A DNA stretch of 64,000 bases from Salinispora arenicola (lineage in GTDB: Bacteria > Actinomycetota > Actinomycetes > Mycobacteriales > Micromonosporaceae): contig NZ_VFOL01000001.1 in the NCBI RefSeq assembly GCF_006716065.1, positions 682,001 through 746,000 on the forward strand, given 5' to 3'. Both the position numbers and the translations under genes were made by a program. Below are positions 36,185-45,412 of the stretch, in pieces. Position 1 is the first letter of the stretch; each line of letters starts with the position of its first letter. The notes under the pieces were generated by a model, which had not been told where the DNA came from, searched no databases, and worked only from the letters and a program-made list of their open reading frames with translations.

Positions 36185-37024
36185 ATGATCCTGGTGACTG
36201 GTGCGACGGGGAACGTCGGACGGCGCGTGCTGGCCCGACTCACCGCCGCGGGCCACAGCGTCCGTGCCGTCGTTCGCGACCCGAGCCGCGCGAAGCTCCC
36301 GGCGGGGGTGGCGGCGGTGGCCGCCGACCTCGCTGATCCGGAAACGGTGCGCCCACACCTGGACGGAGTCCAGGCTGTCTTCCTGATCTGGCCGTTCGTC
36401 GACACCGCCGCAACCGTTCAGCTCGCTCCGCGCGTGGCTCACGTGCTCGCCAGCGCCGGGTCACCCCGAGTGGTGTACGTGTCGGCCGCCTACGCCGACA
36501 CCGACCCGGACTCGTTCTGGGCGGTGGTGGAGCGCGCCATCGCCGACAGCGGTCTGCCCTGGACGGTACTGCGCCCTACCGGAATCGCCACGAACACGCT
36601 GGGCTGGGCCGGCGCGATCCGCACCGAGGGTGTGGTCCGCTGGCCGTACGGCACCGCGGCCCGTTCGTTGATCCACCAGGACGACATCGCGGCGGTGGCG
36701 GTCGAGGCGCTGACCAGCGACCGGCACGACCGGCGGACCTACGTACTCACCGGACCGGAGACGGTCACCCAGGCTGAGCAGGTGCGGATCATCGGTACGG
36801 CGGTCGGCCGCGACGTGCGGTGGCAGGATGTCCCGGCTGAGGCCTTCCGTCCGATGCTGGTCGAGGCGTTCGGGAACCCCGCCTTCGCGGACGCGGCGTT
36901 GGCCAGCTGGGCGACGATGGTGGAAAAGCCGGAGCGGGTGACCGACGATGTCGCGACGGTCCTGGGACGGCCCGCGCGTACGTTCGCCCAGTGGGCCGCC
37001 GACCACGCCGCCGACTTCGCCTGA
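36185..37024 (+). CDS. NmrA/atypical SDR NAD(P)H-binding protein
   Basis: A 279-residue protein beginning MILVTGATGNVGRRVLARL, the GxxGxxG motif of atypical SDRs (NmrA and QOR2 types). It continues with VRAVVRDPSRA, VVYVSAAYAD and VLRPTGIATN. The usual SDR Tyr-x-x-x-Lys is missing, as expected in this group. GGAGG lies 5 bases before the ATG. The substrate or sensing role is unknown. Confidence 0.87.
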   Translation: MILVTGATGNVGRRVLARLTAAGHSVRAVVRDPSRAKLPAGVAAVAADLADPETVRPHLDGVQAVFLIWPFVDTAATVQLAPRVAHVLASAGSPRVVYVSAAYADTDPDSFWAVVERAIADSGLPWTVLRPTGIATNTLGWAGAIRTEGVVRWPYGTAARSLIHQDDIAAVAVEALTSDRHDRRTYVLTGPETVTQAEQVRIIGTAVGRDVRWQDVPAEAFRPMLVEAFGNPAFADAALASWATMVEKPERVTDDVATVLGRPARTFAQWAADHAADFA

Positions 37025-37106
37025 GCCCCGCTCTGGACCGGCCTCCGGGCCGGGACGGCCTCCAGCGACATGCCCGGCAGGTCCGGGACGATCCTGTGCA
37101 CGGTCA

Positions 37107-38030
37107 TCAGGCGCTCCCCACTCCGGGATAGCGGGCGCCGTTGAAGGTGACCCGCAGCGCGTACACGGACCGGCCGGCGGTGACGAACAGCTGGTTGCGT
37201 TTCGGTCCGCCGAAGGTGAGGTTGGCGGCTGGTTCGGGCAGGAGCAACTTCCCGATGAGGGTGCCGTCGGGATCGAAGCAGTGCACACCGTCCCATGCCG
37301 CGGCCCAGACGCGACCCGCGTCGTCGATGCGCAGCCCGTCGAAGCGCCCGTAGTCGCACTCGGCGAAGATCTTGCCGCCGTCGAGGACCCCGTCGGCGGC
37401 AACGTCGAAGACCCGGATGTGGCTGGGTTCCTGTCGGGTGTCAGCAACGAACAACCGCTGTTCGTCTGGGGAGAAGGCCAGACCGTTGGGACGGAAGAAG
37501 TCGTCCGCGACCACCCGCAGGTCCCCGGTGCCAGGGTCGAGTCGGAACACGTAGCAGCGGCCGCCGAACTCGGGCTCGGCCTTGTTTCCCTCGTAGTCGC
37601 TGTTGATGCCGTAGATCGGGTCGGTGAACCAGATCGTGCCGTCGGCCCGGACCACGACGTCATTGGGGCTGTTGAGCTGCTTACCGGTATAGCGGTCCGC
37701 CAGCACGGTGACCGTTCCGTCGTGCTCGGTGCGCGTCACCCGCCGGTTCCCCTGCTCACAGGTGACCAGTCGGCCCTGCCGGTCGATCGTGTTGCCGTTG
37801 GCGTAGCCGGAGGGCTGGCGGAACACCCCGACCGTGCCGGTGGTCTCGTCCCAGCGCAGCAGCCGATCGTTCGGAATGTCGCTCCACACCAGGTAGCGCC
37901 CCGCCGAGAAGTAGGCCGGGCCTTCAGACTTCCGCGCATCGCCGTGCAGGACCTCCAGGACGAAGTCGCCATCGAGATCCCGGAAGCGCTCTTCCAGCAG
38001 TCGAAACTCGGCAGGAACAGTGTCAGGCAT
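37107..38030 (-). CDS. SMP-30/gluconolactonase-family protein
   Basis: A 307-residue six-bladed beta-propeller. EGPAYFSAGRYLVWSDIPNDRLLRWD carries the metal-binding Glu; LNSPNDVVVRADGTIWFTDP has the Asn and Asp ligands; NGLAFSPDEQRLFVADT completes the site. It probably hydrolyses sugar lactones such as gluconolactone. It is divergent from an Lrp-type regulator that may control it. The ATG at 38030 has GGAGGG upstream; the longer frame is not coding-like. Confidence 0.9.
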   Translation of the reverse strand: MPDTVPAEFRLLEERFRDLDGDFVLEVLHGDARKSEGPAYFSAGRYLVWSDIPNDRLLRWDETTGTVGVFRQPSGYANGNTIDRQGRLVTCEQGNRRVTRTEHDGTVTVLADRYTGKQLNSPNDVVVRADGTIWFTDPIYGINSDYEGNKAEPEFGGRCYVFRLDPGTGDLRVVADDFFRPNGLAFSPDEQRLFVADTRQEPSHIRVFDVAADGVLDGGKIFAECDYGRFDGLRIDDAGRVWAAAWDGVHCFDPDGTLIGKLLLPEPAANLTFGGPKRNQLFVTAGRSVYALRVTFNGARYPGVGSA

Positions 38031-38057
38031 ATTACCCTCCTTGCCAGATCTAATTCT

Positions 38058-38069
38058 AAGCTCTAGCTT
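38058..38069. promoter_or_regulatory. Palindrome between lactonase and Lrp genes
   Basis: AAGCTCTAGCTT has 5-bp arms around CT and lies in the AT-richer 95-bp divergent region. It may be a binding site for the adjacent Lrp protein. Confidence 0.4.
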
Positions 38070-38125
38070 GCCTGCCGAATCTGGTATGGTCAAGTTGTTC
38101 GTTGTTAGGCCACGATGGGTGTTCG

Positions 38126-38581
38126 ATGCTTGACGAGATAGACCGTGTCCTGGTGACACGCCTGCAGGGCGACGCGACCCAGTCCTACGCGACCCTCGGC
38201 GAGGCCGTCGGCCTGTCCGCGGGCTCGGCACACGAACGCGTACGCAAGCTGCGCGAGCGGGGCGTGATCCGGCGTACCACCATTGACGTCGATCCGGCCT
38301 CCGTGAGCCGGGGGGTGCTCGCCTTCGTGATGCTCGGCGCCGATGCGTGGATGGGCGACGCGGCCACCCGTGACGCACTCACAGCCATTCCCGAGATCCA
38401 GGAGGCACACATCATCGCCGGCACGGCGAGCGCGCTGGTGAAGGTCCGCACCGCCACGACCGAAGACCTGCAGGCCCTCCTGAGACGCCTCTTCGCCATC
38501 GACGGAGTCACCAGCACCCAGACCATCGTCGTCCTGGAGTCGTTCTTCGAGCGGCCGATTGACGTCGACCCGGGTCGCTGA
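38126..38581 (+). CDS. Lrp/AsnC-family regulator
   Basis: A 151-residue protein. MLDEIDRVLVTRLQGDATQSYATLGEAVGLSAGSAHERVRKLRERGVI is the AsnC-type winged HTH; the C-terminal RAM domain follows (GVLAFVMLGADAW, EAHIIAGTASALVKVRT). It probably senses a small metabolite and regulates the divergent lactonase gene. The ATG at 38126 is preferred over an upstream TTG at 38102 because AsnC proteins begin just before DEIDR. Confidence 0.9.
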   Translation: MLDEIDRVLVTRLQGDATQSYATLGEAVGLSAGSAHERVRKLRERGVIRRTTIDVDPASVSRGVLAFVMLGADAWMGDAATRDALTAIPEIQEAHIIAGTASALVKVRTATTEDLQALLRRLFAIDGVTSTQTIVVLESFFERPIDVDPGR

Positions 38582-38660
38582 CCGGCAGCCGGTAACAGGC
38601 CACGGTGCAGGCCGCGGTCATGACGGCGGCGGTTGGCGGCGAGGATGGGCCGAGGCCCAG

Positions 38661-39689
38661 TTACTCGCCTACCACCCGAAGTTGACGAAGCAGGCCACCG
38701 TAGTCCTCGTCGTCATCGCCGATAAAGATCGGGAAGGAGCCGGCGACCAGTCCGACGCCTTCGACCTTGAGCCCCGAGCTTCGTGCCAGCTGCTGGGGTG
38801 GCTCGACCGGACGTAGCCGCGCACCGATACCGCCACCTGCCCGGACCGTCGCCGCGCGGTACACGGCGCTGTCAAAGGGGCCGAGGTCACCAGGGTCGTA
38901 CGCGGACGAGACGTAGACGTTGCCCATCGTGTCGATGTCCATACCCGAGGCGGGACGCGCACCCGGCGGTACGGGTGCCGTGAAGGGAACCGATGTCCAC
39001 CTCCGGCCGAACCTGATCGCACCGTCCGCGCCGACCATCAGGCGAGTCATATTGATATTGGTAGTGTCCCGACCCTCCGCCCGCTCGGCGTACACGAAAT
39101 AGTCCCAGCCACGGACCGTGACCACGGCCGTCGCCTCGACGTTCACCAGCGGCTCGGGCGTCTCGGGCCACGGCACCGAACTCACGATCTCGACGTTCAG
39201 GTCCTCGTCCCAGCGGGCGAGGTAGATCATGGGGTCGGGGTCGGTTCCGTCGGCGTTACTCTCCACCAGCAGGGCCCCGCTACGGCCGGGCAACCGGGCG
39301 ATACTCTCGAGGTCATTCGGCACGGTACGCCCGGGAAACTCGACGTCGAGCTCCTCCACGATGATTCCCCGCGGATCGACAGGCGTGCGAACGATCGAAA
39401 GTCGTGGCAGATCACGCTCTGCGTCGTTGTCCCGGGTGTCATGGCAGACCAGGAAGACCTCCTGAACCACCTCGTCGCTCTCCTCGGTGGCCAGCCAGGC
39501 GATGCCGCTGAACTCGCGGGGTGCCCGGATCTCGCCACGGTAGGCCGAGGAGGCGCCGAAGGGGTCGTGGACCAGTGTGCTGCCCAGTCCTTGTTGGACC
39601 TCGGCCGAAGCGGGCGCGGCGGGCGCGAGTACGCCCATTCCGGCGGCGGCTGAGACAAGACAGCAAGCGATGTACCGACGGCCCAACAT
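38661..39689 (-). CDS. Secreted protein of unknown function
   Basis: A 342-residue protein with a clear signal peptide (CLVSAAAGMGVLAPAAPASA, cleaved near residue 29). The mature part alternates short beta segments (FSGIAWLATE, DLPRLSIVRTP, DLESIARLPGRSGALLVESNADGTD, NINMTRLMVGADGAI) and resembles a beta-propeller such as the esterase-like or phytase-like group. I do not recognise the family. The gene stands alone. Confidence 0.75.
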   Translation of the reverse strand: MLGRRYIACCLVSAAAGMGVLAPAAPASAEVQQGLGSTLVHDPFGASSAYRGEIRAPREFSGIAWLATEESDEVVQEVFLVCHDTRDNDAERDLPRLSIVRTPVDPRGIIVEELDVEFPGRTVPNDLESIARLPGRSGALLVESNADGTDPDPMIYLARWDEDLNVEIVSSVPWPETPEPLVNVEATAVVTVRGWDYFVYAERAEGRDTTNINMTRLMVGADGAIRFGRRWTSVPFTAPVPPGARPASGMDIDTMGNVYVSSAYDPGDLGPFDSAVYRAATVRAGGGIGARLRPVEPPQQLARSSGLKVEGVGLVAGSFPIFIGDDDEDYGGLLRQLRVVGE

Positions 39690-40019
39690 TCGTCCCCCTC
39701 CACACGGCGGGCGCGACCACCGCGCCCGCCAGGGACAAAGCTAGAATCCTTCTCACGTTTGGGGAGGAGTTTCCTCACTCGTCAACACCTTGGTGTTCGG
39801 ACGGGGACCGTCAGCGCGCGGCAGCGGGGAACGGACCACAGAGTGGGTGCGGTTACGCAGGGCCCCGGTCCACGAGCGCGGTCGCCGAGGACGACGCGGG
39901 ACCAGCAGCCTGCCAGCCCAACCGCCCGGACCCCTACTCGCACCGGTCGCCAGGGCTGCCGGCCCACGACCGCGCCGTGATCATGCCCTCGCTCCGGTGG
40001 CTGCCGTCGGTCGCGTCGT
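39690..40019. other. Intergenic region, no gene seen
   Basis: 330 bases between the divergently unrelated secreted-protein start and the luxS stop. The open frames here lack coding character. No repeat or RNA is recognised. Confidence 0.4.
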
Positions 40020-40517
40020 TCATCCCGCCGACAGTTCCCGTAGATCTGCCGCACTCACCTCGTGGGCATCCGGGCCGGGATCCCGCCACTGGTCCCGGTC
40101 GGCCAGCAGTCGCTCAGCGAACTCCTTCACCCCCTCCAGCGAATGGTGCTCGGCCCAACCGCACTGAACGATATTTGCGAGCGGAACCTCGTCGGCGTCC
40201 CTGATCGACCGCAGCCCGGCAGTGATGACGTCGGCCAGGTCATCGAAGTTCCACTCCCCGACGGTCCACACGTACAGACCGGTCATGCAGCCCATTGGTG
40301 CGACGTTCATGATCGTGGGGTGGTGCGTGCGCACGTAGGTTCCGAGAAAGTGTTCGAGCGAGTGCATGACCGGCCCCGGCACGTGCGACACGTTCGGCTG
40401 CGCCACCCGGAAATCCCAGAGCGCGACCCGCTGGTCCGTGCCGGGTACCGTCTGCTCGTTGACGACCCGCAGATAGGGCGGCACCACGTAGCGGTGGTCC
40501 AGATCGCGTGACGTCAT
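40020..40517 (-). CDS. luxS: S-ribosylhomocysteine lyase
   Basis: A 165-residue LuxS. Zinc ligands are His52 and His56 in HSLEHFLG and Cys119 in VQCGWAEHHSLEG; Cys77 in MGCMTGLYVW matches the catalytic Cys and Glu55 the general base. LuxS splits S-ribosylhomocysteine into homocysteine and the precursor of AI-2. No pfs or other methyl-cycle gene is adjacent. Start ATG 40517 has no good ribosome site. LuxS is uncommon in filamentous actinomycetes. Confidence 0.92.
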   Translation of the reverse strand: MTSRDLDHRYVVPPYLRVVNEQTVPGTDQRVALWDFRVAQPNVSHVPGPVMHSLEHFLGTYVRTHHPTIMNVAPMGCMTGLYVWTVGEWNFDDLADVITAGLRSIRDADEVPLANIVQCGWAEHHSLEGVKEFAERLLADRDQWRDPGPDAHEVSAADLRELSAG

Positions 40518-40859
40518 CGGTTCGGGCGTTTCTGTGAACGTGACATGATCCCTCGCTTCCACCGACGCCGCATTCCGGTACGCCCCACAACGCGCCGGAC
40601 GGGATCGTGGCCTCGTGCCGGTCACGTGCGGGCTGCGGAAGGCGACCAGGCCACCTACACCGCGCCGGCTCCGCTTCCGCCCCAGCCTAGGCGAGGTACG
40701 GACCCGACCTGACTGTTTCCCGTGACCCCGACCGGGCCGGCGCGCAGGACGCCCGGCGAGGCGCCGGCCCGCGCCCAGCCCCGCACGCGATCACGTGCGG
40801 CGCGCGGCTGTGGAACCCGATGGAGTCGGCCGCCGATCCGTTGCCAGGTGGTCGCGTCA
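40518..40859. other. Intergenic region, no gene seen
   Basis: 342 bases between the luxS start and the glycosyltransferase stop, both on the minus strand. No coding frame, hairpin with U tract or RNA is recognised. Confidence 0.4.
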
Positions 40860-42008
40860 TCACCGGTGGTCGGTCCGGACCACGTCCGAGATCAGGGCAG
40901 CCATGTCGGTGGCGGTAACGGCGGGGGTGGTCAGGCCGCCTTCCGCGAGGGTCAGCGCGGACAGCACCGGCTGCAACTGAGCGGCGGTGGTGACATAGGT
41001 GGTGAGCCCGGCATCGGCGAGCACTCGGGCGTTGGCCCGACCGTGCCCGGAGATCGGACGGTAGGTGACGGTGGGGAGCCCGCAGGCCAGGGACTGCTGA
41101 CAGGTGAGTCCGCCGGCGTTTTCCACGACGACATCGACGGCCCGCATCAGGGTTGGCATGTCGTCGACCCAGCCCATGATGTGTCCGGGAAAGGTGCGCA
41201 GTCGATGGCGTAGGTCATCGTTACGCCCGCACGCCACAACAGGTGTGACGCAGCCGGTGGCAAGGACGTCCCTGGCAGTACGGGTCACGTCACCCACGCC
41301 CCAGGAACCGGCGACGATCAAGGCCAGTCGATCCTGCGCGGGAAGGCCAAACCGAGCGCGGGCTGTACGCCGGCAGGCCGTCGACAGCGACGCGAACTCG
41401 GCGGAGATCAGCGGGTCGACCACCCGGACGTCACGTGCCCCACGTGCCATTGCCTGCTGCTGTGTCGCGTCATGGATGACGCAGTAGGTGTCCACGCCGG
41501 GCGAGATCCACACCGGATGGATCACGAAGTCGGTGACGTAGCTGAGCACCGGTACGGTCAGCTGTCCCACCCCGCGCATCGGGCCGAGAAGCTGGTTGGC
41601 GAACGGGTGCGTGGTCACCACCAGTCGGGTGTCCGCCGGTATCCGCGACAACATCCGCGGTGCGGCCGCCCGCAGCGCGGCCCGGAACGCCCGGAGGGTC
41701 AACGACGATCGATCGGTGAACCTGAAGAGCGCGTCATAGCTCCAGGGAAACCGCTGGAGCATGGTGCGGTAGCCCTCCCGAACGAGGAGGTGCAGCGGCC
41801 GTGGCAGGGCCGTGAAGAAGTTGAGCTGTTCCACGACGACCTCGTCGCCGCCGAGCCGGGCGGCAAGTTCGGCAGCGGCAGCGTCGTGGCCCGCGCCGAT
41901 ATCGGCGGACACGACCAGGATCCGCATCCTGCCCGGGTCGTCCCCGGGGTCGTCGCGTCCGGCACCAACGGCAGCGCCGGGCGGGCCGGGCCGAATGCCG
42001 TCCGGCAT
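40860..42008 (-). CDS. MGDG-synthase-type glycosyltransferase
   Basis: A protein of about 382 residues. MRILVVSADIGAGHDAAAAEL is the MGDG synthase/UgtP N-terminal motif. LVVTTHPFANQLL, YVTDFVIHP and VVENAGGLTCQQSLACGLPTVTY fit a GT28-like fold using a UDP-sugar donor and probably a lipid acceptor. The start is uncertain: ATG 42008 gives 27 disordered residues before the core; ATG 41927 begins the core; GTG 42053 would overlap the deacetylase. It lies directly downstream of the deacetylase. Confidence 0.83.
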   Translation of the reverse strand: MPDGIRPGPPGAAVGAGRDDPGDDPGRMRILVVSADIGAGHDAAAAELAARLGGDEVVVEQLNFFTALPRPLHLLVREGYRTMLQRFPWSYDALFRFTDRSSLTLRAFRAALRAAAPRMLSRIPADTRLVVTTHPFANQLLGPMRGVGQLTVPVLSYVTDFVIHPVWISPGVDTYCVIHDATQQQAMARGARDVRVVDPLISAEFASLSTACRRTARARFGLPAQDRLALIVAGSWGVGDVTRTARDVLATGCVTPVVACGRNDDLRHRLRTFPGHIMGWVDDMPTLMRAVDVVVENAGGLTCQQSLACGLPTVTYRPISGHGRANARVLADAGLTTYVTTAAQLQPVLSALTLAEGGLTTPAVTATDMAALISDVVRTDHR

Positions 42009-42036
42009 GACAGCACCGGCGCGCGGACGTCTCCCG

Positions 42037-42888
42037 CTATGCCGTGGCTTCACCGGAGGCGGTTACCCACCCTGTACGGCGCCATGCCCAGCTCGTACCC
42101 GGGACCGGCGTGCGCCACGCCCGGTCCTCGACGGCGCCGGTGCCCTGGTGTGTACCGAGCGTCCCGATCGTCAGCTCCCGGTCACGGGCCCAGTCGACGA
42201 GGCGAGGCAGGACGGCCAGGGCCCCGCGCCAGGTGCCCGGGGTCGACGCGTAGTCCGAATCATGCAGCAACACCGTGCCCCCACCACCGAGATCTTTCAC
42301 GATGGTCTCCCAGATCGACGCCGGCGACCGGGTGGCTTCCCAGTCACGTCCCCAAGCTGTCCACAGGCGTGGGGCCAGTCCCAGCCGCCGGCAGGCCAGC
42401 AGCGCGGACGTGGTGAGCACCCCGTACGGTGGCCGGTACCACGACGGCGACGTGCCGGTGACGGCTGCGATGGCGTCCCGGGCGCGTGCGATGTCGGCGT
42501 ATGTCGCGGCGCGTGATCGCCACAGCAGGTTTCGGTGCTCCCATCCGTGTACCGCGAGCTCATGCCCCGCCGCCGCCATTTCCCGGCCGAGCCCTGGATC
42601 CCGGTCGAGCAGGGTGCCGAGCACAAAGAACGTCGCCTGTACGCCGGCACGCTCCAGTGCCCGCAGAAAGAGTGACGTGGAGGTGCGGTTGGGTCCGTCG
42701 TCGAAGGTCAACGCGATCCGACTGGCCGCGCCCACACCCGCCAGGTGTGGCCACCATCGGCGACGAACCGCACCGCTGGCGGTAACCACCGGCAACGCCT
42801 GCGCCACGACCCCACCGGCGGCGACCGCGACCGTCCCTACCAACCAGGGCCGAGGGGCTGGCCTCCCGATGCGGACACCACGCGCCAT
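42037..42888 (-). CDS. Polysaccharide deacetylase (NodB-like)
   Basis: A 283-residue protein. A basic N-terminus and a hydrophobic segment (about residues 15-35) anchor or export it. The NodB domain has TFDDGPN, HGWEH (metal His pair), RPPYG, a DWEAT segment and LLHDSDY. It removes acetyl or formyl groups from a carbohydrate, possibly a cell-wall or glycolipid sugar given the adjacent glycosyltransferase. Confidence 0.9.
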   Translation of the reverse strand: MARGVRIGRPAPRPWLVGTVAVAAGGVVAQALPVVTASGAVRRRWWPHLAGVGAASRIALTFDDGPNRTSTSLFLRALERAGVQATFFVLGTLLDRDPGLGREMAAAGHELAVHGWEHRNLLWRSRAATYADIARARDAIAAVTGTSPSWYRPPYGVLTTSALLACRRLGLAPRLWTAWGRDWEATRSPASIWETIVKDLGGGGTVLLHDSDYASTPGTWRGALAVLPRLVDWARDRELTIGTLGTHQGTGAVEDRAWRTPVPGTSWAWRRTGWVTASGEATA

Positions 42889-42994
42889 TGGCCTCCGTTA
42901 CCCGCTCTACTCCCCGTTAGACCAGCAGGTCACGGTCGATCGTCGCGGACACGGCCACCCGGCGACGGCGACCGCAGCTGGCGACAGCGGGCTG

Positions 42995-43723
42995 CTACTT
43001 GGTCGCCTTGGCCTGCCGTCGGCGTAGGGTGCGAATCCACCCCTGCGCGGTGTGCCGGGGCACGTCGTAATAGTCGGCGACAGCCGACGCGCTACCGGCC
43101 TGTTGAAAGATCGACTCGAGATCCTCCGGTGCCCGCCGGTACGCACGCCCCGCGTCCACCGATGTGGCACGCTTCGGGCTGGCCTTCCGCACGGTACGCG
43201 TGGCCTTGGCCCCGGCTGCGGATCTACCCCGCCTGGCCCGCGCACCAACAGCCGGCTGCTTCACCCGCGACGCCTGCAGGGGAACAACGACGTCGGCCGC
43301 TACCCCGTCAGTTGTCACGCTGTCGTCCGTACCTTCGACACCGTCCGCGGCTACACCAGCGCTCTCGATCGCCACCGCGTCCACAGATCCGGCCGATGAC
43401 GCGGCCGTAGTGGTGTGCTCAGCATCCGGTGACGTAGCGGCGACCGGCGATTCCACCTTGTCGGCGTGGGCCTCCACGCCGTGAACGGGCATGTTCTGCC
43501 GAACGGATCCGTCGACTTCGGTGGCGGCGGTCAGGGATGACTGACTCGTTACCTGCGCTCCACCGACCGCGGGAAGCTTCACCAGCAGTTCCAGACCTAC
43601 CCCGGAAATCTCACCGCCGGCCGGTTTGACTTTCTCACCAGCGCGACCCATCGGCTCGCTGACGTGTACGGTCGTTCCACTAACCTCGATCTTCACGGTC
43701 GTGGTGATGGTGTAAGAACTCAT
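42995..43723 (-). CDS. Basic protein with C-terminal HTH segment (A)
   Basis: A 242-residue protein. The N-terminal 50 residues are beta-like (SSYTITTTVKIEVSGTTVHVSEP); the middle is Ala/Val/Thr/Asp-rich and then Arg/Lys-rich (RARRGRSAAGAKATRTVRK). The last 45 residues form a probable helix-turn-helix: EDLESIFQQAGSASAVADYY, then PRHTAQGWIRTLRRR. The layout parallels the protein at 44562 beside the tRNA array. GAAAGG precedes the ATG. I do not recognise a family; DNA or RNA binding is inferred. Confidence 0.7.
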   Translation of the reverse strand: MSSYTITTTVKIEVSGTTVHVSEPMGRAGEKVKPAGGEISGVGLELLVKLPAVGGAQVTSQSSLTAATEVDGSVRQNMPVHGVEAHADKVESPVAATSPDAEHTTTAASSAGSVDAVAIESAGVAADGVEGTDDSVTTDGVAADVVVPLQASRVKQPAVGARARRGRSAAGAKATRTVRKASPKRATSVDAGRAYRRAPEDLESIFQQAGSASAVADYYDVPRHTAQGWIRTLRRRQAKATK

Positions 43724-44561
43724 GACTTGCCTTTCTTCACGAAGAGGCGGGTGCCCGCCACCTCCCGCAGACTAGCCACAGTACGGCAGGAGCATTGGCT
43801 TTCGCGGAAGCAACACCGATTTCGAGCGGGTGTAGAAGCCATCGCATGCCACTACCCGTACGGCCCATACCACAGGCCGGGTATGGACAATCTGTGCCGC
43901 GGTAGGGCGTACCATTCCACGTCAATCCGAACGCAGCCGTGGAGCCACCATCACATGCATTGGGCTTGTCGCCAAAGACCTTCGCCTTCCATCCACACGG
44001 GTAGGTCATGGCCTACCGAGTAGCCGGCGCTACGGTAGTAGGCTTACATACCGTCAACCCTAGGCAGGGCAAAGGCTCCGAGAGTGCGTCAGCTGGGAAG
44101 CCAACGGGCTAGGCTGACACTCCAAAAACGAGTAACAGTGCCAGAGGCGCTTGAGATCCTGGTTGTCGTCATGACCACTGCTGGCGGCATCGGCGACGAT
44201 CCGCGGATTAAGGCATCCCGTGGCGACGAAGGCCGCACCAAGGTCCACATAGGGCTTGCCATGGTAGTCGGGATCTCGGCGACGTTCGGGGACGGAAAGC
44301 CGGAATCCCGGATGCCACGCCAGGCGGCAGGGCAGGTGTCCGGCGGTGGTTTCGACGGTGCTACCGCTGGTGGGCGGGGACGGCGTCGTAGGCGCCCCCG
44401 AACATGCGCTGCTCCCAGCGCCAGGTGTCGCCGCCGGGATAGGCGAACGCTCACCGTTGCTGGTACCAGTGACGAGACAGGTAAACCCTGCCCCGGCCGT
44501 GATGCCAAGGGGCAGGGGACGGTGAGCCCTGGCTCTCCGACCCCTGCCCGCCGACCGTGCC
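43724..44561. other. Region without a confident gene; short doubtful frames
   Basis: 838 bases between the two HTH-type proteins, lower in GC than its surroundings. A minus frame at 43737-44009 (90 residues, with TYPCGWKAKVFGDKPNACDG and DCPYPAC) has four Cys and might be a small metal-binding protein, but has no strong ribosome site. Near 44003-44060 there are short inverted repeats such as GTAGGTCATGGCCTAC. Other frames look random. Confidence 0.35.
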
Positions 44562-45155
44562 TCAGGACCTCTTCTGCCGGCCGACCGGAATGTCGAAGCC
44601 TTTCTCGCGCAGTTGGTTCGCCCAGTTGCCAATCGTGCCGACCGACTTGCCGTACTTTTCGGCGAGTGCTTTGAACGAGCCGGCGGCCGCGAGGTCGGCG
44701 AGGTACTGCTCACCGCCGGGTCGCTCACCTCGGCGACCCGGCGCTGCCACTGCCGGTTTCGTGGCCGTCACCGACCTGGCGGCCCGACGGCCGGTTGCCT
44801 TCGCCGGCCGGCCGCGCTTGGGCCGCTGCGGTGCCGGCTCCAGCTCGGTGACCTCGGGTTCAGCCGCGGCCACTGGCGCGACGCTCACCGTCGGCGTCGC
44901 GGTCTCCACCTCCGGCCCGGCTGCTGCGTGCTCGTCCAACACGGTCGGGGCGCTGTCCTTGGATGTGATGTCCGCGTGCACGTCCGCTACCGGCTTGCCC
45001 AGTGTCAGCTCGTCCACGACCGTGGGAGCGCCGTTGGTGTCCGCGAGCGCCGCCGACAACCAGGCTATGACGCGTTGTTGCGCGCTCGCCTCGAGTGGGG
45101 ACAGCAGGTCGTACGCGGCCTGCATCGCCTCGAGTTCTCGGAATGCCATGCCCAT
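44562..45155 (-). CDS. Basic protein with AT-hook-like and HTH segments (B)
   Basis: A 197-residue protein. Residues 1-40 are helical (FRELEAMQAAYDLLSPLEASAQQRVI cut into two helices). Residues 105-145 are basic with an AT-hook-like PKRGRPAKATGRR. The C-terminus (150-190) is a probable helix-turn-helix: QYLADLAAAGSFKALAEKYG followed by SVGTIGNWANQLREKG. GAGGTGAA precedes the ATG at 45155. It lies directly downstream of the tRNA array on the same strand. Similar architecture to 42995-43723; function unknown. Confidence 0.75.
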   Translation of the reverse strand: MGMAFRELEAMQAAYDLLSPLEASAQQRVIAWLSAALADTNGAPTVVDELTLGKPVADVHADITSKDSAPTVLDEHAAAGPEVETATPTVSVAPVAAAEPEVTELEPAPQRPKRGRPAKATGRRAARSVTATKPAVAAPGRRGERPGGEQYLADLAAAGSFKALAEKYGKSVGTIGNWANQLREKGFDIPVGRQKRS

Positions 45156-45332
45156 TTCACCTCGATGTTTCAGTCAGGGGAACAGTGGCATCGTAAAGCC
45201 AGAAGGGATACGCATTGAACGCGGATGACCCAATCCAGGCGCTCACACCCGGCGCGCTGCCTGGATGCTGTGGCTATCAGTGGCTGCGGGCCATGTCATT
45301 GTGGCCTCGATCTCACCGTGGATGGCTGTCGA

Positions 45333-45410
45333 GGCCGTGATCGGATTCGAACCTGCGAACGACGCAGCTTCGGCACGCACCTGGCGCTCTATCCACTGTG
45401 CTACATGAGC
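45333..45410 (-). tRNA. Diverged tRNA-like sequence (array member A)
   Basis: TAGCACAGTGGATAGAGC gives a D arm with one mismatch and GGTTCGAATCC a T loop, but the T stem and acceptor pair poorly. The interval between the D and T arms is about 28 bases instead of 22. The anticodon cannot be assigned. It is the last array member, 2 bases from member B. Confidence 0.4.
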
Positions 45411-45412
45411 CA

